From Lepus europaeus (Eukaryota > Chordata > Mammalia > Lagomorpha > Leporidae), in contig NC_084827.1 in assembly GCF_033115175.1 (NCBI RefSeq), forward strand, positions 118,947,701-119,011,700: a stretch of 64,000 bases of DNA. Reading direction: 5' to 3'. The first letter of the stretch is position 1. Each line of letters begins with the position of its first letter. The position numbers and the translations under genes were made by a program. Below, in pieces: positions 45,217 through 58,184 of this stretch. A model generated the notes under the pieces. That model did not search any database. It saw only the letters and a list, made by a program, of their open reading frames with translations, and was not told the DNA's origin.

Positions 45217-45309
45217 GGGGGGAGGGCGGAGCGGCGCAGACGGCCACGGTCCTGCCGGGTTCCGCACCTCGGCCCTGGCCTGCGACCCAGAGGGGGTAGG
45301 GGCGGAACC

Positions 45310-46588
45310 ATGAGCTCCTACCTGGAGTACGTGTCGCGCGGCGGTGGCGGCGACGTGCTCAGCTTCGTACCCAAGTTCTGCCGCGCCGACGCCCGACCCG
45401 TGACCCTGCAGCCCGCTTTCCCTCTGGGCAGCAGCGACGGCGCCTTCGTCAGCTGCCGGCCCCTGGCCACCTCCCTCCCCGCGCCCTCGCCCCCCACCGA
45501 CCCTGCGCAGCCACCAGCGCCGTCTCCGGCCCGGTACCCGCCGTGCACCCTGGAGCGTGCCTACGAGCCGGGCGCCGCACCTGCTGCTGCGGCGGCGGCG
45601 GCGGGGGGCGCGGACTACGGCTTCCTGGGATCCGGGCCGGCCTACGACTTCCCAGCCGCGCTCGGGCGGCCCACCGACGACGGCGGGGCGCACGTCCACT
45701 ACGCCACCTCGGCCGTGTTCTCGGGCGGCAGCTCCTTCCTCCTTAGCGGGCAAGTGGATTACGCGGCCTTCGGCGAACCCGGCCCCTTCCCAGCGTGTCT
45801 CAAAGAGCCAGGGGACGGTCACCCCGGGGCTTTCCAGACCGCGTCCCCGGCCCCTGGCGCCTACCCCAAGTCTGTCTCCCCCGCCTCCGGCCTCCCCGCC
45901 GCCTTCAGCACTTTCGAGTGGATGAAAGTGAAAAGAAACGCCCCAAAGAAAAGTAAGTAGTGAGCTTTGGATGCAGGCATCTGGGGCTGGGACGGCGCCT
46001 ATTGCGCGGAACTGCGCCCGCCGTGCGTCGCCGCCGTCCCTGGAGGCGTGAGTTTGGGCTTCAGGGAGGAGGCGCCTTGCTGGCCCGGAGTCACTTTCCC
46101 TCGGGAGAGTGCGGGGCGCTGAGACCGAGGCGGGGAGCAACTCTCCCCGGAGCGTTTCTCCCGGCACAGCTGCGTTCATAGAAAGCCAGAAGGGCTGCGC
46201 TGGGACTCTGACTCGAACCCCAGGGCCGGCCCCGCGTCCCCTCGCCCCGCTGACGCCCTGTCTTCCCGTTGCAGGCAGACTCGCGGAGTACGGAGCCGCA
46301 AGCCCCTCCAGCACCATCCGCACGAATTTCAGCACCAAGCAACTGACAGAACTGGAGAAAGAGTTTCATTTCAATAAGTACTTGACTCGAGCCCGGCGCA
46401 TTGAGATAGCCAACTGCTTGCAGCTGAATGATACCCAAGTCAAAATCTGGTTCCAGAACCGCAGGATGAAACAGAAGAAAAGGGAGCGGGAGGGGCTCCT
46501 GGCCACAGCCACCCCGGTGGCCCCTCTCCAGCTTCCTGTCTCCGGGAAGAACCCCGGGAGCCCTTCTGGGGCCCAGGAGCCTTCCTGA
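45310..46588 (+). CDS. HOXD1: Homeobox protein Hox-D1 (two coding exons)
   Basis: Paralogue-group-1 homeodomain transcription factor, nuclear; in mammals linked to sensory-neuron identity and early neural patterning. Coding exons are 45310-45952 and 46275-46588 with a short 322-bp GT-AG intron (donor aaaGTAAGT, acceptor gttgcAG); a split AGC codon gives PKKS-RLAEYG. The product is 318 aa. It starts [15 protein letters not shown], has a run of seven alanines near residue 95, the group-1 hexapeptide variant TFEWMK at 201-206, and a homeodomain at about 226-285 (WFQN 273-276, R5 at 230). The C-terminus ends [12 protein letters not shown]. It is about ten residues shorter than the human protein as I remember it (328 aa), mostly through a gap just before NPGSPS. 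Exon 1 is inside a CpG-rich block. Confidence 0.98.
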
Positions 46589-47159
46589 GGGCCAGTCTCC
46601 TGGTCCAGGAACACTGGCCGGCCGACGGAAGTCGCAGGCCACTCCCACTTCTCTCTAGACCTGGGCTGGAGGTGGCCACGGACAGGAACCAGAGGGGTTT
46701 CACTTGGGAAAAGGTGCATCTTAGTAGGCTTCTGAGTTCCAGGCTGTGTGTTTAGATATAAATTCGGTATCTCTTAAGCCACTAGTGTGTGTATTGTTTG
46801 TGTCTTATCAGGGAATCGGGGCCCGGCTGCCTGCTGTGTTTCCTCCCTTAGTCACAGGAAGTTCCTGGGTGCCAAGTGGCAGGCCGTTGATTGCTGGGTT
46901 CTGCCAAGCCCCTGACACATCACAGGAGCACCTGCCCGGAGTTTTTCCGCTTTTACTTTAAAGGTCAAGGCTGTGCCTGGTCAGCTTCCTGAGAAGACCA
47001 AAGCTAGTTAGGATCTCCTTGATGTAGCTCTGCTGCTTCAATGACGATCGCATTTGCACTTCAGTTTTCTTTTTTCTTTTTCTTTAAAAAGCAGTTTCTA
47101 CCTCTCCGTGTGCCTGAGTGAAGATACAATCGCTGTTTAGTTAATAGGCTGACCAAGCC

Positions 47160-47166
47160 ACAGGGT
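47160..47166 (+). promoter_or_regulatory. miR-10 seed match in the HOXD1 3'UTR
   Basis: ACAGGGT is complementary to bases 2-8 of miR-10b (a 7mer-m8 site; the next base is G, so it is not an 8mer). It is 572 bases after the HOXD1 stop and 154 before the polyadenylation signal. Confidence 0.5.
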
Positions 47167-47319
47167 GGGTGAAGATTAGAATCTGAACTACACCTTGACA
47201 TCAGTTACGCAGACTTGAATGTAAATTTATACAGTGTGTATATTTTTAAAAGGTTTGCTTGCAATGAACTTCTATATGACATTTAATGTCGGCATGTAAA
47301 GGGTCGGAATCTTTTTTGT

Positions 47320-47325
47320 AATAAA
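47320..47325 (+). terminator. HOXD1: HOXD1 polyadenylation signal
   Basis: AATAAA 732 bases after the HOXD1 stop codon, the first canonical signal downstream, preceded by a T-rich stretch (cttttttgta). It predicts a 3'UTR of about 750 bases and a gene of about 2.2 kb, close to human HOXD1. Confidence 0.75.
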
Positions 47326-47344
47326 AACTACAGAATCCACTACC

Positions 47345-50097
47345 GGCTGCTTTAACCTTTTACTCTTCGTCCTGCATCTCTTTAACTTTTCAGTTTCCTC
47401 TATTTGTAATATCTTGAGTCTGCCGTGGGAATTTGTGTACACTGATAACTTTAAAAATAACACTTTTTTACAGGTTGTGTACAGACACAGCGAGCTGGGG
47501 GCAGTTATCTGAGCCGAGTGAGGGAGAAAATTATGTTGCCAAATATCCACATAACCAAAGAAAGACTTTCTTCACCTTAAGCGCACTGTTTTATGGTGAG
47601 TCTGTGGCCTGCACGTGGACTCCTGGGTTAGGTGCCCACTGGAAGACCCTTCGGGGAGATCTTGTTCTTTTGTCTCCTGTCCTCACAAAAGGAGGAGGGA
47701 AGGCGACTTGCAAGCTGCACTTCAAAAAGTTCTCTGGGGCTGAATTCCCATTTCCAAAGTCAAGAATTACAAAGGAGGCTGGGAGAGGCCGGCACCAGAG
47801 CTTTCCACTTCCTGTATGTCAGAGTGCGCGCTCTCTCTCTCTCTCTCATATACACACAAGAAGAATGCACACAGAGAGTGTCTATTTTTTGGCTTGTTTT
47901 AAATGAAGTATTTTCAAATGAATTCTTGTGAAGAGGTACAAACGCAGAATCTGAAAGTTGGCCAGAGGGTGTAGGATAAAAAGAGAAAAACAAAACCCTC
48001 TTCTCTCATCTCGTTTCCGCCTGGCACCCTCCCTAGTTCTCGTGCCTGGAGCCACTCATGGTCAGACTTTTGTGTAACCCTACAGAAGCATGAAAAAAAA
48101 AAAAAAGCAGTATGAATATACCAAATCAAGCGGCTGTTTAAGACAACGGTCATGGCAGGTTGTTTCCCTTGCTTCGGAGCCCTGTCTTTAAATCCTCTGT
48201 CTAGTTAAACAGAGAGGCATACAGGCCCACATAATCCCAGCAAGACCCTCAGTTCTCCTTTAGCTACAGCGTTCTGGGTTCCAGTGAGGTGCTTCGGATC
48301 TAATCGCTTAAGAGGGCCAGCGCTTTGGGACGATTATTTTCCTATAAATTAGCAATGCTGTGAGTTGTTTCCGAAGTTCTAAATCACACTTAAATTCTTG
48401 TCCCTTGTACCCACCACTTAATGGAGTTCAAGAAATAAAATGCTCGGGTCTGACAAACTCAGCTGATTAGAGGGCTAGGATATCACTTAGAAAGCACGTC
48501 TGTCAATATTATTCTTATGTTTCACCATCTGCCCTTCAATAACTTGATGCTAATTGGCTCTTGTTTGAAACAACAGCCCCCCCTCTGCGGCCGGCTGCAG
48601 TTGCAAAGGGCTTGTTAAAGGGTTTTCGGTCTGCTCCAGCCGCCACCTCCGGGCTTCCCCTGCAGCCTTCTTTGACATAACAATGTTTCCTTTTTGATAA
48701 GCATTCAAATGTACACCTAAACAAAAAAATACCAACACGCTTGGTCATTTCCTTAATCTACTACCCCTTTCTCTGAGAAAATAAAGCTTTTCCTTTTGAA
48801 GCCAGCGCCAGCACTTAACAGGCCTGATGGATGTCTTCCTTGATGCAGGTGGCTACTTTGACATACGTAGATTGCTGCTCTATGAATCAGGCCAATATTA
48901 GCTATTTTTTGACCATCCCCAGCGGTCTTTAAAAGCCTTCTTAATGCAGATCACTGTACAGCTATATTTGGTATTAGGAAGAGTCCTGGCTAGAGATTGG
49001 GACGAGCTGGGTGACCCCTGGAGGTCCCTCCCGGCAATGAAAATGCTTCAGAAACAATGCAATGACTTGTGCAGATTTTATTTTAGACCTATGGTTGGGA
49101 GAGAGTTTGGTTCTGAGGAAGCAGATGTAGCCTCTAGGGTTACAGTGAGACTATGTTTATACAGGAAAAGTGCTGTTAGACTTCAACTGCGCCTCCCCAG
49201 TGGACGAGTCCAACCCTTGAGGATGGTTTAGTGGTGCCAACCCCATTCCTCAGAACCCCGTGTTACTTTGAGTCAGATCTCCATGAGGCTGCTGCACCAA
49301 CGGTGACACTCCTGAAACCATCCCACTTCCTACCTTCCAAGATTTCAAACTATGCTAATTCACCATCCGGCATTCTGTTACAAGGCAGTTAGTTGTAGCT
49401 GTTGTATAATTATTTAGTGTTTCTTGGGCCTCACATTATGACCTTGTGTTTACTTCTCTGGATTCAGGATAATTGGGAGTGAGGAAAAAGAAAAACATTT
49501 AATAATATATAAAATATCCATAACTTGAGTGCTAGCAAAGGAAGGCTTTGTGTATATAAAAATCCAAAATAAAGTCACCTAGATTTGCAAAAGATTGTGT
49601 GCGACTTATTGTACCATAGTCTCAAATATGGTAGAGCGCAACACCAGAATAGGTTATGTTTGATTACCTTGTCATTAGAAAAAACAGACTCAGGAGAATT
49701 GCATTAGCTCTGAAGTTCTTAATTATTTCTATGGCCGAAGAATGTTCTGTATTTGCTGAATATTGAATTTGAAAACCTCAGGATCTAATCAGGGTCAAGG
49801 TTTAGTCTGACCGCAGACCTCTCAACAAGAAAAATGCCCATTGTTAAAACTTTATTTGTGGTTTTAGAGTAAAACCATAGTGGGCATATCTCACAAATAA
49901 TGATAAATCTCCGTGTAAGTAGAAATCGGAATTTTCCCATGGTTTTTACCTCTATGTCATGCTTCTGATGTGTGAAGGAGCAAGAAATATGCAAAATAGC
50001 TCTATTTCAGCATCCCATGTGTACGTAGTTCTTAAGTTATACTTGTCCTTCAGAAATATACTATCCATAGAAATGATTTAACAAAATTCAGTAACAA
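47345..50097. other. HOXD1 downstream flank, no gene seen
   Basis: Unique, SINE-free DNA. The 48.3-48.95 kb part is rich in homeodomain-like motifs (ctgattag near 48465, gctaattgg near 48550) and may be a regulatory element. A (CT)n run lies at 47831-47847. Confidence 0.45.
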
Positions 50098-50361
50098 GAG
50101 CAGGCATTTGCCCTCCTCAAGATGTCTCCCATATCCAAGTGTCAGGGTTTAATATCCAGCTCCAGCCCCGAACTCCAGCTTCCTGTTAACACAGACCCTG
50201 GGAGACAGCCCTGATGGCTCAAGTGCTTGGTTCCCGCCACATACATTGAAGAGCTGGATTGAGTTCCTGGCTCTTGGCAATGGCCTTGCCCAACCTTGGC
50301 AGCTGTGGGTATTTATAGAGTGAACCAGTGGATGAGAATTCCCTGTCTCTATCGCTATCCA
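50098..50361 (+). mobile_element. CSINE fragment, diverged
   Basis: Forward, worn copy: gcatttgccctcctcaagatg, ccagcttcctgttaacac, gtgaaccagtggatgag. First SINE 3' of HOXD1. Confidence 0.65.
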
Positions 50362-50781
50362 ATAACAAACCAAGAGGAAAGAAATCCTAAATATTTGCAT
50401 GGAAGGAAGGCCCGTGACTTAGCTTGTTAAGGTTTCAGCTTTTTCTCTTCTACTTGGGATGATCGTGTTGATGTACTTTGGAAGAGAGGACCACAGAGTG
50501 GTCATTTGGAATTGTAACAGCTAGGAAGGCAGGCCACTGACACTTGTGAGGCATTTCTAGAGAGCACTAGACTATGTAGTTTATCTCATTCTTGGAAGTT
50601 CGTAGAGCTTAAGCTTGTACAATTTTGGGGAACCAAAATACAACATTATGAATACAAACTTGCTTAGGCATTTCCAGGACCCAAGTTAAAGCTTAAAGGT
50701 TCATCAGGTTCTGGTTCATGGTATATCCATCACTGCTTCACCTCTACTGGCCAGTCAGTGGCTGTAAAATCATTAATGGTG

Positions 50782-51148
50782 GGGCCGGCGCTGTGGCGTA
50801 GCAGGTAAAGCTGCCACGTGCAGTGCCGGCATCCCATTTGGGTGCGGATTCGTATCCCAGCTGCTCCACTTCGGATCCAGCTCTCTGCTGTGGCCTGGGA
50901 AAGCAGTGGAAGATGGCCCAAATCCTTGGGCCCCTGCACTCATGTGGAATACCCAGAAGAAGCTCCTGGCTCCTGGCTTCGGATCAGCACAGCTCCGGCC
51001 ATTGGGGCCAACTGGGGAGTGAACCATCAGGTGGAAGACCTTTCTGTCTCTACCTCTCTCTCTCACTCTGTCTCTCTGCATTTCCTTCTCTCTGTGTAAT
51101 TCTGACTTTCAAATAAATAAATAAATAAATAAATCTATCTTTAAAAAG
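50782..51148 (+). mobile_element. CSINE with 14-bp target-site duplication
   Basis: Full-length forward copy (ggggccggcgctgtggcgtagc) with AAAT-repeat tail. Flanked by aatcattaatggtg at 50768-50781 and 51149-51162. Confidence 0.95.
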
Positions 51149-51162
51149 AATCATTAATGGTG

Positions 51163-53622
51163 ATTGCTTTTTTCCAACATCTGGGGCCGGGGATCCTTGT
51201 TTGCTTCTCCTCAAATGCATCAAGTAACAGGTAACAGGGACCAGGGCTGGTTGGCTCTGCTCGCTGAGCATCTCAGTCCCCCTCTGCTCTTGTGGACTCC
51301 GGTGGGCTTACGTCATGGCTCCAGGATGAGAGCTCTATCTCACCCTGCACGTCTTCTGCTGTTGTGCTTCCTTCTCCAAGACACGAACAGAAGAGGAAGA
51401 TGCAGCTGGAAACGGCACAGCTACAATTGTTAACTTCGGAACACTTCCCAAAAGGGCAGGGTCTCACTGAGGGGAAAACCACAACCTTCTCGAGTGTGAA
51501 CCAGTGGATGAGAGATCGCTGTCGAGCAAATAAAATGAGAAACAAATAAACCACACTGCTTTTTAGGACCAGCTGTTCTTTCCTGATTAAAAGGAAACTG
51601 GTCTCCATTTCTCCCATAAAACAAAGGGAGTTCAGTTTCCTTACCATTTTAATATTCCTCCACAGTCTTTTATTCTGCTGGTTTTTACCCAAGAGTTTGT
51701 TTATCAACATAGTTCTATCAGATTTCAATCAACTAAAAGCAACTATTGAAGTAGTATTTGAAGCCTTTAATTTATCTGTCTTTTGAACCTGTGTGTGTGT
51801 GTGTGTGTGTACAGGTCATGTTTGTCATCGGTCTTGTCTGGATAAACACAAATCTAACAATGTCGGTAGCCCTCCAAAACTTTCCGCTTCCCTTGCAACA
51901 GATACACTGGGGTCTAATCAGAGACTTTTCCAATGAGTGTAAGCACTCCATGTTTGCATTCCCAAACTCCTTGTTCGTAATTCCACAATTCCAGGATAGA
52001 GAAATCAGTTTAAATCCTCCCCTCCCTACCCCCCACCCCACTTAAGACATATGAGATACCTAAGTGAATGCCCTGTTCTATTGAAGAAGAGATAGAGGAA
52101 ATCAAACCTCTCCTCCTTGGCGATTGTTACCAAGTTCTGGCTCGTTTTCCTTCAATGTCTCATGTCATTTTTCCTTTCCAGCTGGCTTAGGTGTCATCAC
52201 CTCTCACTGCAAGGCAACTGCTGCCTACGGGTCGCTCTGGCTCTGTCTTCTGAATCAGCTTGTTTGAAAGCCCTGCCTTCCCTGTGCTATTCCGCTTTAG
52301 CCTCCCCGTGGCTCCTGCTTGCCGGGGGTGGGGGGGTGGGGGGGCATCTAAAGTCTTTAGCTTGGGATTTCAGGCCCTCAACGTGAGATTCCAATCCTCT
52401 TTCCTGGCTAATCTCACACTGTTGGCTGACACAAAACCTTCACCCTCTGTAGCGTGACCTGTTTTTTCTCTGCCCCAGGAGACTCTGACTTCTCTGTCTC
52501 TGAACATGTTCGCATGTCATTCCTCCCGGCTCCTCTCTGCCTACCCAAGGTTATCCTGTGTGGCACGGCTCCAATGCCAGCCCCTCGGTGAAGCACTTCT
52601 GTACCATCCACGCTTCCAGCCAGTGCCTCTGAGCTTCTGCAGCACTGATGGGCGCTACTACTTCCTCAGCACTTAGGCTCCCCCGCCACGTTATGAGATG
52701 CTCTCCCTCTTTTCTTTTCCCCTCCTGTCTCATTAGTTCTCTCTTCGTGGGTGTAAATATTTCCTCCCATGGAGTAAGATGTTGGTTCTATCCTGTTTGC
52801 TGATGTTGGATGTGGTTTTATCAGTCTACATGTTACAGTGCTACTCATCACACACCTCTTCTACTAGATGAAGAACTATAACAACGCATTGGCTAAGTGG
52901 TCTTTATAGTTCATTATTTACAGTGGAACATAAGTAATTCTTGACCACATAATAAAATACAAATAAGAGGATGGGAAGCTGAAGGAGGGAGAAGTGTAGA
53001 CTTCCCTGCTTATGTTTTAGGCACAATCTTTTGATCAAGTATGTTGTAAACCCTCAAGAGTGTGAATGTTATCTCAAATGATCTCTTTTATCCTTGCATA
53101 ATGTAATTTATTATGCACATTGGTTACAATGTGAGGCTTGTGAATATGTCCTTGTTCCTTGCTACAGTTGCTGGTGTACCTTCTGGGAACAGAGAGCTGT
53201 TGGAGGAGGATAGTTGAAACTAATGAGGGCTAGGGTAGGGTTTCTTAAGAGAGGTCTGGAGATACTCAAATATAGCAGTTGTAAGAGGGAACCTGGCAGC
53301 CCATGGGTATGGGTATGACCTCTGGGACAAAAGGCTCAATGTCATTCCATTCTACAGTTTCGTCTTAACAATGGAAATTATAGCATCCCCACTTCACTGA
53401 CTCGTGAGAACAGACATCGTTGCTATGTGGGGATAGCTTGGCACAATGTCAGTGCTTAAGAAACACTTGCTAACTGTAAGACAGGATGGTTAACACATTG
53501 TAATAAGTAGCTGGAAGGCAGAAATGTGCTGAAGGAGAAAAATATTTATATATATTGTATTTATGGAGTTCTCGGTTGCTATGCATAGTCTATTAACAAG
53601 TAGGGTTGAAAAGATATGAGAA
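51163..53622. other. Gene-free flank
   Basis: Unique AT-rich DNA with a (GT)n run at 51791-51808. Possible weak MIR text near 53440-53480 (ttggcacaatgtcagtgctt). No credible gene. Confidence 0.45.
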
Positions 53623-53960
53623 GGGCCAGCACTGTGGTTCAGCAGGTATAGCTAATGTCTGTTGTGCCAGCATTCCATATGTGTGCCAGTTCGAGTCCCA
53701 GCTGCTCCACTTCTGATCCAACATTCCTGCTAATGTGCTTGGGAAAGCAGTGGAAGATGGCCCAAGTGCCTGGGCTCCTGCACCCACGTGGGAGACCTGG
53801 AAGAGGCTCCTGGCTCCTGGCTTCAGCATGGCTCAGCACTGGCCTTTGTGGCCATTTAGGGGGTGAACCAGCTAATGGAGGATCTCTCTCTCTCTCTCTC
53901 CCTCTCACTCTCTCTGTCTGTAACTCTGCCTTTCAAATAAATAAATCTTTTTTTAAAAAA
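53623..53960 (+). mobile_element. CSINE
   Basis: Forward copy, agggccagcactgtggttcagc head, (CT)n and aaataaataaatc tail. Confidence 0.85.
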
Positions 53961-54204
53961 GAGAGAGAGATACTGAGAATAAGAATTGCAGGGAATGGAG
54001 CTGGAGAGAATAAATACAGTTATCGATAAATTTAGCAAATTACTGGTGATGCATAGTAACAGAAGAACGTAAAATAGCAGTAGATACTTGAGAAGTGCGA
54101 TGGCTGAGCACTCACTGAATTAACTAAAGTCTAAGACCTTTATTAAAAGAAGCCTAGGAGAAATAAAGGACAGAGTGGGCATCAGACCATTAAATGCTAC
54201 TTCT

Positions 54205-54522
54205 AGGGGTGCAGTAGATTGGACCTTGCTTTGCATCTCTGCATCCCACATTGGAGTGCCAGTTTGAGTCCTGCTGCTTCTGCTTCTGATCCAGCTTCCT
54301 GCTAATGAGGCAGAAGATGATGGCCCAAGTGCTGGGGCCCTGCCGCCCATGTGAGAGATCAGGATGTAGTTCCTGGCTCCTTGCTTCAGCCTGGCCCAGT
54401 CCTGAATGTTATGGGCATTTGGGGGCAGGGGGTAGGCAGATGAACCAACATATGGAATATTTCTCTCTCTCTCTGCTGCTGCTCTGCCTCTCTTATAGAT
54501 GAAAATAAAAATTAAAAAATAG
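54205..54522 (+). mobile_element. CSINE, diverged
   Basis: Forward copy with worn head (aggggtgcagtagattgg) but clear body (gatggcccaagtgctgggg). Confidence 0.75.
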
Positions 54523-55889
54523 TTTTTTTTTACTGAGTAATTCTGAGCAATGCAGAGAACTTAACTTTATCACACTTTGGTTCCATTTCACATTTCCATG
54601 TGAATTTACATACATGGTATTTTGTAGGTCAGGTGTCATAAATTAGGATGCAGTGATGATTCACATGCATTTCCTACATTGTGGCGCCTCCCCAGGGTTG
54701 AATTCATCATCCTTAGAAACAGAGGCTTGGATTGCTGTGTTCTGCAGACATCAAAGTTAAAACAGGAACAATCAACCATATTCTCGACTCTCTTGCTGCA
54801 GAAAGAAGAAATCCTTCCCTCTACCTTCTCTGGCAGCGGGGAGTCATAAATTTCTTCAACAGTGCATAACACTGAGCTATTTGCATTGTGCGTTTATGAA
54901 AGCCTTTCTTTAAACTATAGGTAAATAAATGAAAGCTTGCTTCAAAAAGAACACTTTTCAGGTCTAAGTAATGAAAATAGAAAATATTTACTTTTTCCTA
55001 TTTGCTAATGACCTAATTGTGAAAATATGGTCAGTATTCAATTGCCAGTATCAGTGATTACTTGCTATACACACAAATGTTTACACCTCCTCTTACCTTT
55101 GAAACCTGAGCTATGATTCAAATTCATGAAGTGTGTCAACTGTATATTGGAAGCAAGAAAAAAACCTACTAGCTTATGAAAGGATTGTAGAAAAGATAGA
55201 TTCAATGTAAATAAATAAGTGCTCTAAAGGACAAATTAAAACAGTAACACTGTTCATTCAGACAAGAATTGCACACTATTTGTTCCTTAAAAAACTTAAA
55301 TTAACTTTAAGAGCAATTTAAGCTTCCTTGGGTGAACTTGCCAAGAAGCCCGATTTATTCTTCTGTTTTGACTGTAAATAAAAACACACATGCAACTAGA
55401 ATAATCTATTTTTCTAGCAGCATATGGTTCCTTTGCAAACTTCAAAAACAGCTGTGTTTGTATCTCTTGAAGACGCTTTGGAACTTGTCATATGGGCAAG
55501 CTGTCCGATAATTGTTACAGTCTGCTTTTATTGAAGGTTTGCAATATTGGGCTTCCCTCTTGATTTTGGAAAGCTTATATTTTTATAAGAAAATGTAATA
55601 GATGTCTTCACTGGTTCCGTGAAAACACAAATGGTTGTAACTTACATATTTTAGTGTATTAATGAACCGAGTGAACACAGATGAATAAAGATATTGCATT
55701 ATCCCTGTGCCTAGCTCAACATGCATCACAACAATGAAGGTGGACTACCTCTAGGGTATACATAAATGAAGACGCAAGGTTTTAGAGTTTCCAATTCAAC
55801 TCTCTTCCAATTTAATTATAAAACATAATTATTTGACATTCAGGACACAAAGAATTCAACTGAAATTTTTTCAATTAAGATTATGTAGG
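54523..55889. other. AT-rich gene-free DNA
   Basis: No gene, repeat or motif I can support. Confidence 0.5.
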
Positions 55890-56185
55890 GACACTTGACT
55901 TCAATTGGTTGCTAGTTCGAATCCCAACGGCTCCATTTCCAATTCATGTCTCTGCTATGGCCTGGGAAAGCAGTAGAAGATGGCCCACGTCCTTGGGCCC
56001 CTGCACCCACGTGGGAGACGCGGAAGACGCTCCCAGCTCCTGGCTGCAGATCAGCCCAGCTCCAGTCATTGCGGCCATTTTGGAAGTGAACCACCGAATG
56101 GAAGACCTCTCTCTGCCTCTGCCTCTGCTTCTGCTTCTCTGTAACTCTGCCTTTCAAATAATAAAAAATAAATCTTTAAAAAAAC
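55890..56185 (+). mobile_element. CSINE, head worn
   Basis: Forward copy from ttcgaatcccaacggctcc through a (CTGCCT)n tail to aataaatcttt. Confidence 0.8.
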
Positions 56186-57837
56186 ACACATTTAGGTTGC
56201 TAAAAATTTCAAGCAAAGAATTTTTTTTTCCTTTTATTCATGGAAGGCTCTTTCTGAGAGTGCTGTCTTAGGGAAGAAGGAGCAGTTATCTGTTAATTTC
56301 CTCTGTTTACTCTCGTGTTCAATTTAAGTAAATATAATATTTCTATTTAAAAATAACATGCATGGTACGCCTTCAGTTTTATGGAGGTATTTTGGTGTGC
56401 TGAGCTGTCTGTGTGTGCTCCTCTAGCACATATCTGAGTATCTACATGGAGAGAGAAGTTAAGAAAGATTTTCACCTAACAGTAATGATAGTTACTTTTA
56501 CTTGGCAGGATTTTGTTTGTATTTCAATCTTTGTAGAGCTTTTCTATATTGCTTAAAATTTGAAAATAGTGAATCATTAAATGTAGAGACAACAAAATCA
56601 TTACTTTTCAAATACAACAGAAAAATGAACTTGGTTGCCACAGTCTCTGGATTTTTTTCTTTTTTGCCAGTAGAAAGCCCCAAAGGAATTAGATAATGCC
56701 TCTTCTGTGCCAATTTCTGAATAATTAAATAAAATGTCTGTAATATACGTGAGTGTACACATGAGTCAAATAAATGATAGATAAGGTCTATCATTCATTT
56801 CTTCAACAGGGAATTCAGCATTTGGGTGTGAAACATGTTCAATTTCCAATTTACTAGTTGGAAACAAGTTCTGATGAAAGCAGAATTCCGGATCAGCAGA
56901 GGAATACGTGAAATCTACCTTTAACATAGGTAAAATAGGGCAACCAAGAAATATGCAGAGTACTTTTGATAATCATTTTCAGGCTTATGATAAAGCGAAA
57001 CTAAAGAAATGCAACTTTCAACATTAAGTTTGTAAAGATACAATAAAACTTTTCATAAGAATGCATATTGTTAATAAGCTTTGCACTTTTCTGGAGAGCA
57101 ACACCAAAATGTTCTTTCATTTCTACTTTTATCGATAACATTTGATAGTGGTCCATGAGATAAAGACACATACAAACTGGTCTAGGTAAGGCTTGAGGCT
57201 AGATAGCATCAGACAGCCACAATGAGACGTTTATTTCTCTATCAAGTCAACACGTCTACACAGGTGCAAGAAGACTTAACAAGGCGATAGATATACACTT
57301 CCTAGCTGTATTAGAGGCTTTCATGTGGCTGAGATTACTGGGATTCTGTGGAGCATCGTCTACCGGCTGCCATGGCTATGGTTTGCCTGGTATCCATTCC
57401 CTCTCCTTGGAACAATGCCTGACTTTTTCTGTGGGAAAAGAAACAGCTGATTCCCCAGTCCATGGTAGTGGAACCAGCTTTGGTTGGGGCCAATGCCAGG
57501 GCGACTCATCTCCAGGTCTCATTGCCTGGTCCTCCTGGATATAACTGAAGTTAATCATTTGCCCACTGTCTAAACTAGCGTTAGCGGGTCCAGTGGCTGC
57601 CATTCCCACTCTTGTGTGAGGCACTGCCCTGCAGGAACTTACAAACTCAGTAGTAAGGGAGATCAGACAAGTCCCAAAATAACATTGAGTGCTTTACAGG
57701 AGGTCTACATGCTTAGAACTGTGTCTACCCAGCACAAAACGAAGTGGCGCTCTGGCAAGTATCCAGTCGCTTTAACAAATCTGGCAGCCCATTGAGTACA
57801 TAAGGATGCAAACTCATTTGTAAGGAGCTGGCGTTTT
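56186..57837. other. AT-rich gene-free DNA
   Basis: No gene or interspersed repeat recognised. Short open frames only. Confidence 0.5.
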
Positions 57838-58184
57838 GGGGCCAGCACTGTGGTGTAACAGGTAAAGTTGCGGCCTGCAGTGCTGACAATCCTATATGGG
57901 CACCAGTTTAAGACCCAGCTGCTCCACTTCCAATCTAGGTCCCTGCTATGGCCTTGGAAGGCAGTAGAAGATGGCCCAAGTCCTTGGGCCCCTGCACCCA
58001 CGTGGGAGACCCGGAAGAAGCTCCAGGCTCCTGGAGGCACCTGGCTCTGGACTGGCACGGCTCCAATGATGTATAGGCATGTGTGGAATGAACCAGCAGA
58101 TGGAAGGCTTTCTCTCTCTCTCTCTCTCTTTCTGCCTGTCTCTCTGTAACTGCATTTCAAATAAATAAATAAATACTTTTTAAA
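57838..58184 (+). mobile_element. CSINE carrying another CSINE in its tail
   Basis: Forward copy (ggggccagcactgtggtgtaac). Its tail was the target of the next, reverse copy and resumes as the duplicate at 58537-58556. Confidence 0.85.

Larger units (their letters stand above)
44760..46290. other. CpG-rich block over HOXD1 promoter and exon 1
   Basis: Dense CpG sequence from about 0.5 kb before the HOXD1 start through the intron. The 390-codon antisense open frame (45166-46338) is a composition effect. Confidence 0.7.

Noticed and set aside
45166-46338. 390-codon open frame antisense to HOXD1
   Set aside because: GC-rich shadow of HOXD1 exon 1 and intron; Arg/Gly-rich, no domain, no known product. 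An antisense RNA may exist, but not this protein.
50840-50860. tRNA-like B-box text in many places
   Set aside because: Part of the tRNA-derived CSINE head, not tRNA genes.
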